Shown: piece after piece, positions 1 through 12,455 of the stretch
Layout of the letters: each line of letters opens with the position of its first letter
Position numbering within the stretch: position 1 is the stretch's first letter
From: Amblyornis subalaris
Taxonomy: Eukaryota > Chordata > Aves > Passeriformes > Ptilonorhynchidae
Reading direction: 5' to 3'
NCBI GenBank assembly: GCA_018881555.1
Contig: JACAXG010000092.1
Location: 2,523,981 to 2,587,980, forward strand
Length of the DNA stretch: 64,000 bases
Position numbers and translations under genes: made by a program
Notes under the pieces: generated by a model
Seen by the model: only the letters and a program-made list of their open reading frames with translations
Told to the model about the DNA's origin: nothing
Database searches by the model: none

Positions 1-2700
1 CACTCGGAGATGTCACTGTCAATCTTAAACATTATAAAAACTGAAGTTAAAACCTTTGTGTAGTAAGAGATGAATAATACGAATTTGAAACATAGTCAAT
101 AATTGCTTCAATAGTGCATGATCCAAAAATAAACCAGTTACTTTTCTATAGCAGTTTAGAATGCGTTCTGCCAGAGGAAAGACAAAAAAACATCCATCAC
201 TTTGATGGGATGTGAATACCACGCTGGAGAATTTGTTAGTTAGAAAAAAAAAGAGTAAAATTGCAGGGTTTGCAGTGTGTATTTCCTGCAAATGTGTCAG
301 ATCTAGTTGCGGCTTAGACCAGAGGTCTTTGAAGCAATGCAGGTTTACCAAGAACTAGAATAACACAGAGAAAGTGACAGAGTTTTTTTTTTACAAGGTC
401 AGCCAGTCCCTGATTTTTGCAGCAGAGGAAGGAGGTTACCAAAGTAATTAAGGCATAAAAATTAAAGCCAAGATTGATTACTTGAGATGAAGAAGAGACA
501 CAAAGTACTTCCATTTGCTTTGTGAATGAGATGTGTTCTGTGCTGCTGAACCCCCACATGCGGGACATGCCATCTTCTGTCTCAGGGACATCTCAGGAGC
601 ATTTCCTCTGATTTAACATGCCTGATGGATGGGCTGGTGGGCTGTCGACATCTTCCCTCCCTCCCTACATCAGTTCTGGTTTTAGGTAGTTCCACCTCTT
701 TTCTATCATATTCCTCAAGGCTGCTTCTAGCCAGCCTCTGCAGATTTCCTTTTATGATTACAGGAAGGGTATGGTAGAGTTGGTTTTGTCTAGGAATTAC
801 AGGGCAAAAGAGAATTAAAGCTGAGTTAGACTGTAAATACACATATAAGTCCTTCTCTGACGCTGAAAAAACCCCAAACCAAGGAAAAAACCCAAACAAA
901 CAAACCAAACTGAGCATAATGTTTTATTTTTCCTTTTCATTATGTAGTCTTTTTCTCATATTCTAATTTTCAAACATTTGTCTATGTACTGTGGAAACCT
1001 GTCTTCCATGAATTTATGTCAGGCAAAACTGTGAACATGCTGGAGATTCTAGAGAAATAAATTCCTGTCCAACTATTCATATAATTTAGTAAAACGACTT
1101 CACTTAATCTTATCTCTTACAACAAATATGCATGCTTCATTAATTGACCAAAATAAACCAGTGGCAAAAGTGTAGCTTTTGCAATTTTCCTTTAATAAGG
1201 AGAAAACAAGGACAAACAAAAACAGAATGAGAGAGGCTCGTGTGGGAGATTGTAAATTGATTTTCTTTTGAGATAGAACATAAGGCTTCTATTTCTGTTC
1301 AGTGCTGGCTCATTTGAGTATTTGTGCTGGTACAAGAAGAACATGCTGCTAACAAGATGAGTTACAGAATGTTTTGTAGTCGTTCTTACGCATCCATAGT
1401 AATGTGAGATGTCATTGAAGAATATGAAAAATTCAAGAATACAACATTTATGGTTGGTTTTGTCAAAATGAAGATGCATATATAGATCAATATGAAGACT
1501 TCTGACAGGCTTAATAATTGCTTATCCTTCTAAATGAGAGAAAGACCCTAGAAAGTTAGGAGAGAGGGGTTTTTGTCTTATAAACTATTTTTTCTCTGGA
1601 ATATATTGTATGTAGTGCTTTAGATTCAATGGAAATTTTATAATTTCCTAATCTTATACTAATTCTTCAACTGCCATTATGCAATCCCATCCATAAATTT
1701 CTTCTGGTCACGTAGAAGAAGATAAGCTTCATTCTTAGAGGTAGTACAAAAATATATTCATCCAAACTTTTTTTGTAGAATTAGATCATTTTGTTATAAT
1801 ACTTCTGAAGATGTCATTTTTCTTACACTGTAAGCCTGCTTTTTCCTCTCAGTTATGCTTAGGCAAAGCAAATTTTTTCATAGATGTGGTTAAGGTTAGA
1901 GGTGTTCATTAGCAGCTGAATTTCCTGCTGCTTCAGTGATAGTAATAGGATGAGCTTTTTAAATGGTAGGGTTATTTTTCATTCAGCATTATTCCCTTAG
2001 TTCCTTATATAAAAAAAATCCCATAAAAATACCACTGAACAGAATAATTCAGCTTGTGATTGGCACACAGTCTAGAAGCCAATATATCTTTCTTTTCCTT
2101 GGTCTAAAAGGTCCTTTATTGTGAGAACATCATTTGTCATACCCAGTTCCTTTTAACTAATACAATTTGGACTGCCTACATTTTGGCACTTAAGTATTTA
2201 TAAATGAGGTAGTCAATAATTTTATTCTTTAATGTGCCATTTGAAAAAGATGGACAAGATAACTTTTGTGTACTGGAATGTTATATGAAGTTTTGAAGGA
2301 AATGTGAAATCTTCACACAAAGTTCAAAGCTATATTATGTTATAATGAACATGAAGTTTTGAAAGAGATCATACAGAACCTTCACAATAACATTATGGAT
2401 GATTTTTTAACTTAGATTTATAATTGACTCTGGTTCAAATGGCTAAATTCTAGATTTAACATACTTAGATGGATGATCAGAAAAATGGAGCAATCGGTGT
2501 CTGAAAATTCCTACTTATATGGAAATTTTCTTTGCCTGGTTTCAGAAAGAGAGAAGAGAAGAGAAATGTTTTTAGTTCTCATCAGCTATTCCATTGGATT
2601 GCTTTGGTTTCTGAGAAAATGCAAAAACTTGAAATTTATTTTTTTAAATTTCTTGTTGTTGTTTTGATTTTATAGATTTCATGACTTATTTGAAGTGATG
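1..2700. other. Non-coding sequence, no gene recognised
   Basis: AT-rich DNA with short chance frames only. A somewhat GC-richer stretch at about 570-800 shows no recognised repeat or coding pattern. It presumably belongs to a CDH12 upstream intron or intergenic DNA, but nothing local proves which. Confidence 0.7.
2282..2395. repeat. Imperfect tandem duplication of about 65-70 bp
   Basis: ATATGAAGTTTTGAAGG...CTTCACACAAAG is followed by ACATGAAGTTTTGAAAG...CTTCACAATAAC at an offset of about 65 bp. The two copies share the ATGAAGTTTTGAA core and the CTTCACA block, with several differences. Confidence 0.55.
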
Positions 2701-3741
2701 TGTCGCGAGTGAGTGTTTTAGGTCACTCAAGGATATCGGCAAAAGCAGGTTTAATATTAAAGTGAAAGTGCAACGAAGTTTGTTGGCAAGGTTCACTCTA
2801 CTACTTAGTAGATTTTTAAAGCACACAGAGAAAAATCAGAGTAAAACCTAAAATCAACCAAAAATAGTCTATGTGGAGGCTTGGGGTGGAAAAAGTGTAG
2901 GGCTAGGAAATGGTAAGGATATAAAAAAAGAATAAGGGAGACTCTCCTGTTGAGTCACAATGTTCAGAGTGGATGTTGCCAGACATAGCCCCAGACTTGA
3001 CAAATGGTTCAGGTTTTAACAGCGTTTAAATTTAACAGTACTTAATTGATAGCCTAATTTAAACAATTTAACCAGAGATTCTGTAGAATTTACTATAGCA
3101 CAACAATAACTCACTTGTAGGCCTGAATCTAGCATATTTAAGAATCCAAGAGAGCACCGTTTGTAGTACATTTGCCATGGCATATTCACACTTGCACACA
3201 CACAGCCCTAAAGGAGCATGTATAAGGTATATACCTGTGAAAAATTCTTCTTGAATTCAGTGAAGTCCTCATGTCAGATGCCTTTGCATCTTCTCAGTGG
3301 GCAAAGGATTGAGTCTTGAGGAGTGGGGGCTATCAGCCCAGGCTCTGTCCTTGTCGTTTGGTGATCATCCAGGTATAGCAAACTTGAGAGTTCGCTGACT
3401 CTGAGAGGTGTCCACTCAGAGGGAGGTTGCTGGTCACAGCCTGCTGTGGTCCAGGAGAGCTCACAGGGTCTCACNTAGGACTGCTGTTTATAGGGCCACA
3501 AGAGGGTTGCCTTTAGTCATAGTAATTTTCCATCCTGGCAGGTCAGTAGTTTCTTTGAAAGTTTGATAACAAAAATGTTTTTCCACTTTGGTTATTATTC
3601 AGGCAAAGAAAAAAGTTTCTAAGGATGTTCATTAAAAAAAAGGAAGCTCATTAGGCAGCACTAGTTCCTGGGAGAGCTTGTGTCTGACAAGCTCGGAAGG
3701 AGCTGAACCCAGGTGTTCTTCATCAAAGCTGAGGCCTAACA
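2701..3741 (-). mobile_element. Candidate ERV LTR on the - strand (outer edge uncertain)
   Basis: Read on the - strand, this segment ends with TTTAATATTAAACCTGCTTTTGCCGATATCC...CCTAAAACACTCACTCGCGACA. That is an LTR-like polyadenylation signal followed by a terminal CA. Further upstream on that strand, CCCTATAAACAGCAGTCCTA (around 3480-3500) looks like a TATA box, with a GC-richer stretch to about 3280. A plausible start is TGTTAGGCCTCAGC, reading back from 3741, but no matching target duplication was found, so the 5' edge could lie nearer 3530. No viral gene adjoins it. An unrelated repeat remains possible. Confidence 0.5.
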
Positions 3742-5290
3742 AGCATTTCTAATAAAATATTGCAGTCCAAGGAAGAGGACTGGGAAGAGGGGAATAAACA
3801 CCACAGGATGCTTGAAGGACTTTTTTTAACGATTTTTAAATCGGCTAAGCAAATTTTTTTTTGTTCTATGATCAGTTTGGAGTCTTCCAATGAAATAGTG
3901 AGGTATGGTCTTACATATATCAGACATAGATGGAGACCAGACATTTGAAAAGAAAAGTAAATTAAAGCAGGCTGCTTTACTCTAAAGTAATGTTGCGTTG
4001 GAAGCAGTGGAAGTCTAGTAATTTTGATGAAGACTTCATGGGGGTTTTTTTAAGGACTAGGAATACATAAAATTTTCTCATACGTCCTTCTGCAGGCCTT
4101 AGTTGAAGGGAATAGCTGGAATTTGCCTGAAATTAGTGCTTTCATTGGTAAGCTGAGTGCCACCCTTTGGAATAGAGGCCACAAAAGCTTGTGGTCTGAG
4201 ACCAACCTTGTAGTCAGGGCAGTCTGCTTTGTAGATCTCATTTTCCCAATCATGACACAAAATGGCATTTCCCATTCTACTGTAAGCTTCAAACACAGTT
4301 GCTTCTGAGGGAGGTCTTTATTACTTCGTTTCCTCCTTTCTTTCACTCTTTCTCCCCCTCTTTCTCCCACTTTTTTGTCAATTTTGTAATATAATGCCCT
4401 CATATCTCATTTGTATCTGAGGATTAATTTGCTTCCTTATTTTGCTGTATCTTTCCTAATTTTTCTATATGTAAAATATAGAAGCCTTACTTTAAATACC
4501 CCAGAACTGCATATTGCTGCATAAAACTTTTGCTGCTTTGTTTTCTGTTTCATAACTCTGGTGACCCTGGTGACTTCTTCAGGACAGGCAGATGTCATAG
4601 TTTTTGTAGAATTTAGTATATGAGTAGCTATGAGATGAGCAGTAGATCTGTTAGATTTGCACCTGACAGACTCATGAATGTACCTGAGCATTTCTAAAGT
4701 TAAAGTATATAAAGATGTTGAAGTAGTAAAACCAACAACGACCAAATCTATCTAACAAAGAAACAAAATCCAGTGAGATTTGAATAGGAGGGTGACCATA
4801 TGGCTCCACAGGATGTTTCCAAGGGCAAGGTCTCTGTGTGTTTGAAAGCATTAGGAAACTCCCTGAAAGCCCCCCCTCTCCAGGCCTGCTGTACCCTTGT
4901 CATGTACTGCTGCTCCTGCCGTCAGATGGGTCTGACTTGTTCCTGATGGGAGAAGAGCTGTGGCCTGCTTGTGCTTTTGGAGCAGCCTCCCGCTCCTTCA
5001 GTGCATCCCGCTGATAGAAGTACATTGCTGAATCAGAGGCTTAGCATGCTGATTGATGTCTGTTCATCATAATTCCATTCTACAAAGCTCTCTCTGTCAC
5101 TTTCAGTTTCTTAATTCATTACTGTAGTCCTCTACCAGTGTTCCAAATATCTCTTACATCTTCTATTTCAGTGATGGAAGTATGTGTCTGAAGAGTGATA
5201 ACATTAAGAATGGCCAGTTTCTTGGGACATAGATGCCATAGATCAAAGCTGAGCTTTCACTGTAAATCTAAGGGAAATTAAATTTTCAAT

Positions 5291-5334
5291 GACTTATGGC
5301 TCTGTTTTCAACGACTTATGGCTCTGTTTTCAAC
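5291..5334. repeat. Perfect 22-bp tandem duplication
   Basis: Two identical 22-bp units (starting GACTTATGGCTCTG and ending TTTTCAAC) lie head to tail at 5291-5312 and 5313-5334. No difference between copies suggests a recent slippage event, or an assembly artefact. Confidence 0.95.
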
Positions 5335-8300
5335 TCCAAATACTCAAGCAGGATTTCAAATTAATCTGTTCCAGCATTCATGCAGTCAAATGATTGCATA
5401 ATACAAGAGCACAAATTTAATCCCTAGAATAGTTTTTTGTTGTTTTGAGGTTTTAATTTTTAATTTATTTAGACAAAAGTTTAAGACAGAAGGCTTTTAC
5501 TTTGTTTTGTAATGAAGCAACAGAAAAAAGAACACAAACCTTTGGTTGAAGGCAAAGTCTGTTTCACCAATAAAGCTTAGTAATAAGGTAAGGGAAGGAA
5601 TTTGAACAGTATATTCTCTAGCAGAAAAAATAAATCCCAGTTTCCTGAGCTTTGGTAACCAGTGAGCCTCAGACAGTGGTGTTGGACTACTTCAATGTAC
5701 ATGATAAAATTAAACTTTAAAGTTAAAATATCATTAAAATATCAAGTTAGCAATAGTTACAAAACGTAATTACAGAGGAGACTGAGATTTGGTTGATACA
5801 AAAATGTACAAAGAAAATCAGTTGTAAAAAATCAACAGCATAGAGCAGAAAAAAATCAGAAACTATCAAAATGCTCTTGTGCTTCAATTTTTCAGGAAAA
5901 GACTGTTGTAATATGTATGATTTGAAGGGGAATAGGGAGTCTGATGAGTTTAATTCATTTTTATTGATGCTAAGGGGATTAATTTGAATTCTTAATACTA
6001 ATTTCCATTTTGCTCCATTGGTTAGTGCTGCATGAGCTGTTCTGTGTGTATTCTGTCTCTGATAAAAATTCTTTGCTCTTTCTCAGAAGTTTCTTTTGTA
6101 TGTTGAAGAGTGGGTGTTCCACCAGGGCAGCATTTCCTTATGGAAGAAAAAGTTATCAGCACTATTCATATCAATAATGACAACCTCAATACCGAAATAT
6201 GTGTCAGATGCAATCCAGAGATCCATGGCTCTGGGAAGAATGAATGACAGTTGACTTTCAGTTTTAAGACTGGCGAGACAGTTCTCTATAGCTCTTCTGA
6301 GAGAGCTGTGTACAGCCAGAAAGAGCAGTGGTGATGACATGAGCCAAAGTGAAGCCTAATTAAAGCCACTGCTGTCAACAATTCAACTCTACTGAGGCAT
6401 TTTCTCAGCTTCTTTTGAACTTAGAGGTCTCACCTGAGTGAAGCTAACCATTAGGCTACATATGTTAGGTGCATTTGGTTTTCATTGTTCTCAAACTATT
6501 TCTATAATGTAATGGTACATATGTCATATATGTATACACCATTATATGTATGCACAGTCTTCAAAATGATGTTTATATTGTGGTTTTGGTGAACTGAAAT
6601 AAGGCTTCCCATATATATGAAGCAGAAGTTAGAGTGCAGCAGATCCAAGATTTTTTAAGTCCTCTGAACGTGCTCCCTACCTTCTGCCCCTCCAAAATGC
6701 ATCAAGGTTTATGGAAACATATATTTCAAGGGCTGAAAGTAAATTTTTGAAGCTTCTTATAGAAGAGGTGAAACAAATTGTTGTAAATTGTGAGTCCCTT
6801 CTCATTCAATAAAATATTCAGTCTCATAGTTTGTTTATTTTCTATGGTGTGTTTCATTTATCAGCCAAAAGTGTGTTGAGAGAACATCAGAAGCCACCAG
6901 TAGTTCTTTCTGAGAAAAGTGAAATAAGACATGATTCTGGCACTTAGAGCTGAGTAAGCAAAACATCCTGGAAGGTGATGATTTTCATGTCACTGGTGTT
7001 TTTATGAAATCTTGTAGTATAAATACAGATTCATGATCATTTAAAATATATATTTATATAATTCTCTCTTTTTTTTTTTTTAAATCTCAGTTTCCGTCAC
7101 ACAGACAAGGTCCAAAGTGTAGAAGATTGGAGATATATAGCACTATGGAGGCTGATTAAGAGCACTGGAAATGTAATGGCAACTAAATGAAGTACTGCTT
7201 GTTTTTAGATTAAGTTTAATAAGCTCTGTTTCTGTCCTTCGCATCCCTTTGCAATGTCTCTTTTTTGTAATATTCACTTTGGAGGGAAATTTGGGTCTTA
7301 AGGAGGTGTGCGGTTCAAAGAGGGTAAGAGTTTTACACACTGTATTAGCTAGTTGATGCATATCTAATTAACTAGAAATTAGCTACCTACTCTGAGTTGA
7401 TGATATCAGCTAGAGTTTTATCTTTAGTGCCTTAACAGGACAACCATGCTGTACACGCATATATGCTTTTGTTTAACATTGCTATTAAAAGAGATTATCT
7501 GTTAGAACAAATCTTATATTCTTTTCTGAGCACGAAATGTAATAGTGAAAACCNAGCTGCTGTTGTATCTTAGTTGTTTGCAAAGCTGTCTCTTTGTGTG
7601 GGCAGTGTTTAGAATTTATAGCATACAGCCATATATATTTTTCTTAACAATTATTTGACCTTCAAAATTTAGTTTAAAATCTCCAGAAAAACATACTCAT
7701 CCACATGTATATTTTAATGTCCTTAACATTTACATACTCTCCAAAATGTAATTCATAACATAACATAACATACATTTTTTTCAACCAATGGATTCTGAGG
7801 TGTTTGTGCATTATGCTCAGCTCATCTTCTTGATAGTATTTCTCTACATTATCCTATATAATGGGAAGTCCTATATATTTATTAAGGCTGTGAAGCAAAG
7901 CAATAATACCCTCTGTAGGGACAGACAGGTGTTGTCTTCGGTCCTCTTTACTCAGTGGCACCTTAGACATGAGCAGTGTTGACCTCACTCTCATGGTGGT
8001 CTGCTCCTTTGCTCTCATGTCTTCCTTTCTCTCTTGCCTCTCGTACGGCAGCAGCACGTCTGTCNCGTGGCAGGTTCAGATTTGGTTGTGCAATGGCATT
8101 GCGGAGATTTAATTACATCCTGTCATATTGTCCACATTTTGGGCATCCACTCACATAAGCAGATAAATCACCTGTATATCCATCATTGAAGGATACGTCA
8201 ACCTGATTTTTTTTTGTCTTATGAGGTTGGTTTTCTCGTCAAGTAAAAGATCAGGAATTATTTCCTTGAATATTAGCATAAGAGGCTATGTGGCTTCCTG

Positions 8301-8581
8301 AGCCATATAAAGGTCTGTGTATGAGGAATTTTGCAGCTGAATCTAACATGGGTGATGGAGAAAACATTAGAAAACATGGAGAAAAAAAAGGCTTAAAGAA
8401 TAATTCAGCTCATAATTGTATAATTCAGTAGTGTATATCAAAGAAATCATATACCTCAAATTGAAATTTGAACCTTCTTATTAAATTCATGCGTAGTTAA
8501 ATCCAGGGCTGCTGCTTTTTGTTTTAATGTCACCTTCCTACCAATGTGTATTCACAAACATTTTCAGGCATAGTCTAGCTA

Positions 8582-8605
8582 ATCATAAATNATCTGATTT
8601 ATGAT
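8582..8605. repeat. 9-bp inverted repeat with ambiguous base in loop
   Basis: ATCATAAAT and ATTTATGAT are exact reverse complements around NATCTG. The n in the loop may mark a base-calling problem at the hairpin. Confidence 0.75.
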
Positions 8606-10303
8606 CTGTAACTTTGTGGACTGATACAAAAGTAGGTCACTTTTCAATATGTATGATATTGTGAAAGAACAGTGTTTGAGAGAGATGTCATGTTACGATA
8701 CTGACTACCCGAAACCCACAAAGTAGACTCCTACCACAGAGAAATGAGATAAAACATGAACATGTAGAAATCTATGTTCTGCTCCATTTGCATCTGACTT
8801 TGGACTGTTAACTCTAACTAGAAAATTAAAATAGAATTTTTTAGAAAAGTAGAAACTACTTATGATCAATTATTTGAATTTGTGTTAATATTGCATCTCA
8901 ATACACTAAAAGTAGCTAAAACACTAATGGTCTGACCTTTTCTGATGTAGAAAAAGACTCTTACCTGAAGTTGCTTTTAAGTGTCCTTAAGTCAGTCTGA
9001 TGTGACCAGATCTACTGCAGAATTTGAAAAATGCCATGTTTAGTTCTGTTCTTAGATATATGACTTCAAGGCCCAAGGGGCTGGAACAAGTTAATGCCAA
9101 TTTAAATGAATCCATAACTGTATGGAAGGGATACAAAAGAATAAGCCAGGCACTTTGAGATGCTATTTAAACTTATTAAATACATGTGCCAGAATGCTCT
9201 TCTTGGATTTCAAAACATTCCTATCACTTTTTCCTTGATTGTTCCTATGGGCTGTTTTGCATATAATCTGGTTATATGCACCTGGCCATGAGATTTGTTA
9301 TATTTCTTTGCAAAAGGTGAAAGTTCTGGGTCAGAAACCAGCAAACAGAATTCAGGGCAGTACCAACAAGCCAAGAATAAGATGCATGAGGAAGAAGTAT
9401 GCATACAGTTCAGAAACGGAAATAACAAATCCCTAGCATTTAGTCTACAGACATGCGTAAGTGCAAGCCTACCTGGAAAACAAAGTAAGCACTGTAATAG
9501 CTTGCTGCTTTGCAAAGGTTGGTGATGTTTGGGGTCTGGAAAAAGGGGAATACTTTGACAAGATAAAAGTTCTGATGAGCTGCAACTCGTGATGAATATT
9601 ACAGCTTAAAAGGAAGACATTATCTACATAGGGAAAACNCTTATTAATTTCAAACTGGGCACTTCTACATCAGAAACAGTGAAATGGTTGCCAAGCAGGT
9701 GACAAGGGAATAATAAAGTAAAATTCATCATTTGTAGAGGCAATTTTACCCATATTATGGAAGTATTTGAACTACGTGTATGGGTTAATAAAGTGGAGAA
9801 AGAGTGACAGCTTGTAATATTGTCTTAGGTAAAAGACCTGGACTTGTCAAGAGACTGTTCTTATTACATTTTAAGAGATGTGAGGTACTTCAGGGTTCAG
9901 AGGCAAAGAAAGACTTCAACCCTACCCACAACTCACGTAACTAGGAGGTGGTTCCCCTTTTCCTCTGGAAAATTGAAATTCCATCTTTCTTTTTTTTTTT
10001 TTTTTTTTTAATTAATGAGCAGATGCCATATATTAAGTACAAACCCCAACAAAAAATCCCAACCATTGCATCACCTGTACCTCCCAACCAAAATTATTAT
10101 TGAATTCTTTCCATATAGAGAGAAACGAATAATTACAGAAATGTGCATAAGGAGGATTTTTTTCCTGCTAAGAAAGAAATTCTAGGAGAAATGCTTTTTC
10201 AATGTTTTAATTAAAACAAACAAACAAAAAAAATCTTTGATTCCNTCTTGGGTTGCCTTTGGGATCTAGTATATCTTCTGGGAAAGATTTTTTTTGCTAT
10301 CCT

Positions 10304-10436
10304 AGATCACAGAATGGTTTGCGTTGGAAGGGACCTTAAAAATCCCCTACTTCCAGCCGCCCTGCCATGGGCAGGAACATCTTCCACACAAGCAAGTTGC
10401 TGAGAGCTCCATCCAACCTGGCCTTGAACACTTCTG
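10304..10436 (-). mobile_element. CR1 3'-end fragment, - strand
   Basis: ATCACAGAATGGTTTGCGTTGGAAGGGACCTTAAA is the inverted 3' end of an avian CR1. It is followed by the usual CCAGCCGCCCTGCCATGGGCAGG...TTCCACACAAGCAAGTTGCTGAGAGCTCCATCCAACCTGGCCTTGAACACTT 3' UTR segment. Only about 130 bp remain and there is no coding part. It differs in its internal sequence from the copy at 19261, so it belongs to another CR1 subfamily. Confidence 0.92.
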
Positions 10437-10567
10437 TGGATGTGTGATATAATATAGAACATATTGGACATTTAATCTGAGGGGAAGAAACAAATGAAGG
10501 AGGATAACCAGAGATTCTGAGCAGCACTGGCAAGATCTAAAAATTTAGACTATAAGAAACACAAAAA

Positions 10568-10657
10568 GGGAAAATATGGAAAACAGGGAAAATAGCAAAT
10601 AGGAAAATAGTAAGTAGGGAAAATAGTGGAAAAAGTAATAAGGAAAATAGTAAATAA
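10568..10657. repeat. Degenerate minisatellite, unit about 15-18 bp
   Basis: Five or six variants of RGGAAAATAGTAARTA in tandem, with one longer unit. On the opposite strand it makes a Phe/Pro/Tyr-rich repeating frame that is not a real protein. Confidence 0.85.
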
Positions 10658-12369
10658 AGCAAATGTACAAATGTATCTAAAGACATTTAAGTTTGTCTCA
10701 GGAATACGTGATTTAGCAGTGTATGGGTAACAACATATCCATGGTTTGGCAAATACAAGGGAAATCTCTTCTCTTTTTTTTTTTTTTTTTTTACTATGGA
10801 AGACACACAAAATGTAACTTTCAGGATTTTGAGAAACTGAAGGAGTTTCTATTAGAGAGGTGAAGCCCTGAAACATTTTCAGCAAACATCCAGATTTGTC
10901 TGCTAATCCTTTAAAGTAGGATATTGGTACGCATTTTTTGCCTGGTATTTTGCAGTAACAGCATCAAAGAGAAGCCTCTGCTTTGGTAATTAAAATGTGA
11001 ACAGAAGCTGAAAAGAAACATTTTCAAAATGAGAAAGGTATTTCAGCCATGATCTGTGAGAATGCATAGACATATAATTTTATAAAAAGATATTAAAGAT
11101 TGCTGAAATTTACTGCTATTGATCTTTCCACTCGTAGCTTGGTGAANAGATCTTTCAGAGTGTAAGATTTTGCACGGATCATAGAGACCACTCTTTACAA
11201 CATTTTAGATGTTCATGGAGGAAAGACAGGAGATTGATTCCAGACCTGTCATTCAGTATATTGCAGTCCAGCAGCAACTGAGCATGAGACACTGCAGGTT
11301 GTAGTTAAGTCATTAGCCTGGGAACTGATATACATTCCCTTTCAAAGTTACCCCACATGTTGCTGTTAGTACAAAATAGGATTTTAAACAAAGACANCAG
11401 ACTTGTGGCTCTATGTCACTGCAGAAAAACATATTTTCTAACAGTGCATGAAAGTTACTTGACTTTGGGGAAAAAAAAAGTTTGACCTATTTATANGAAC
11501 CTCAGGTGCATAAGGAAATAGAACAANCTGTGAAAGCCTGTTGCATAGGCCAGCAGTGCAAACTATAGATTACAAAGCCTAAAGTGGTGGTTAGTAAATC
11601 AAATAGTGCCTCTCACTCAGCAACTGTAACACGCCTTGCTTCCAAAGGAACAATCGCTGTCTTAAATTTGTAAAAAATATTCCTTGCCAACTTGCTGGAA
11701 ACCTTTTCTGTTTCATTCATGGTACAGAAGAGTCACTCTGTAATGAGATCTCATAAAAGACAAGATACAGTTTTTTCTTTACCCATTCACAAGCAGAGAT
11801 CAAAGAGGTGTAAAAAGAAATCCAGCAACCTGCAAGGAAGAGGAGTCTTGCAGGTTTTCAGTTGCTGTCCTGTACTGTCATATACCAAATTAGCAAAATG
11901 ACAGATTGCCAATAAAACTGAAATAATCACATTCTAGGACTGCATGAGCAATATGAAGAAAGATGTATTCCATTTGTTGGGCTGTGTCTTCTGTTGGTAA
12001 TGGAAAGTGTGTAGCTAGCTGACTCCTATTTAAAAAAAAAAAAAGCTAACTGGTTANATTTTATGGTAATATGACCTTAATTTAGCATCTGTGCTGGGCA
12101 TGCCCAGTTAGATAAGAATACATTATACAAATCTGAGTCCTTTGAGAAAGGCTGATGCAAAGATGACAGGAAAGTAATGCTCAAAATGTAGGATTTTAAT
12201 CACCACCTTCTTTATCTGAAAAAAATATTCTCACTCTTTATGTTGGTTGAACTCCAGACAGCAACCAAGCACCACACAGCTGCTCTCTCACACTCACCAT
12301 AGCAGGATGGATGGGAGAGAATTAGAAGAGAAAATGCAAGAAAGTCTTGGGTTTAGACTAAAACAATAT

Positions 12370-12370
12370 G

Positions 12371-12419
<49 letters not shown>

Positions 12420-12455
12420 TAACAATAATAATAATAATTAATAATAATAATAATA
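12370..12455. repeat. ATA/AAT microsatellite
   Basis: A run of about 28 trinucleotides of ATA/ATT type with a few AAC interruptions (near 12416-12424) and one shift (near 12439). Long Asn or Ile frames across it come only from the repeat and are not genes. Confidence 0.97.

Larger units (their letters stand above)
3742..10303. other. Non-coding sequence, no gene recognised
   Basis: Apart from the 22-bp duplication at 5291 and the small hairpin at 8582, I see no structured feature. Segments at 4800-5000 and 7900-8160 are GC-richer than the rest but match no family I know. A T-homopolymer of about 20 bases ends near 10009. Confidence 0.7.

Noticed and set aside
10568..10885. 111-codon - strand frame with a repeating FPxYF pattern
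   Set aside because: The pattern comes from the GGAAAATAGTAA minisatellite, and a poly-T tract supplies the lysines.
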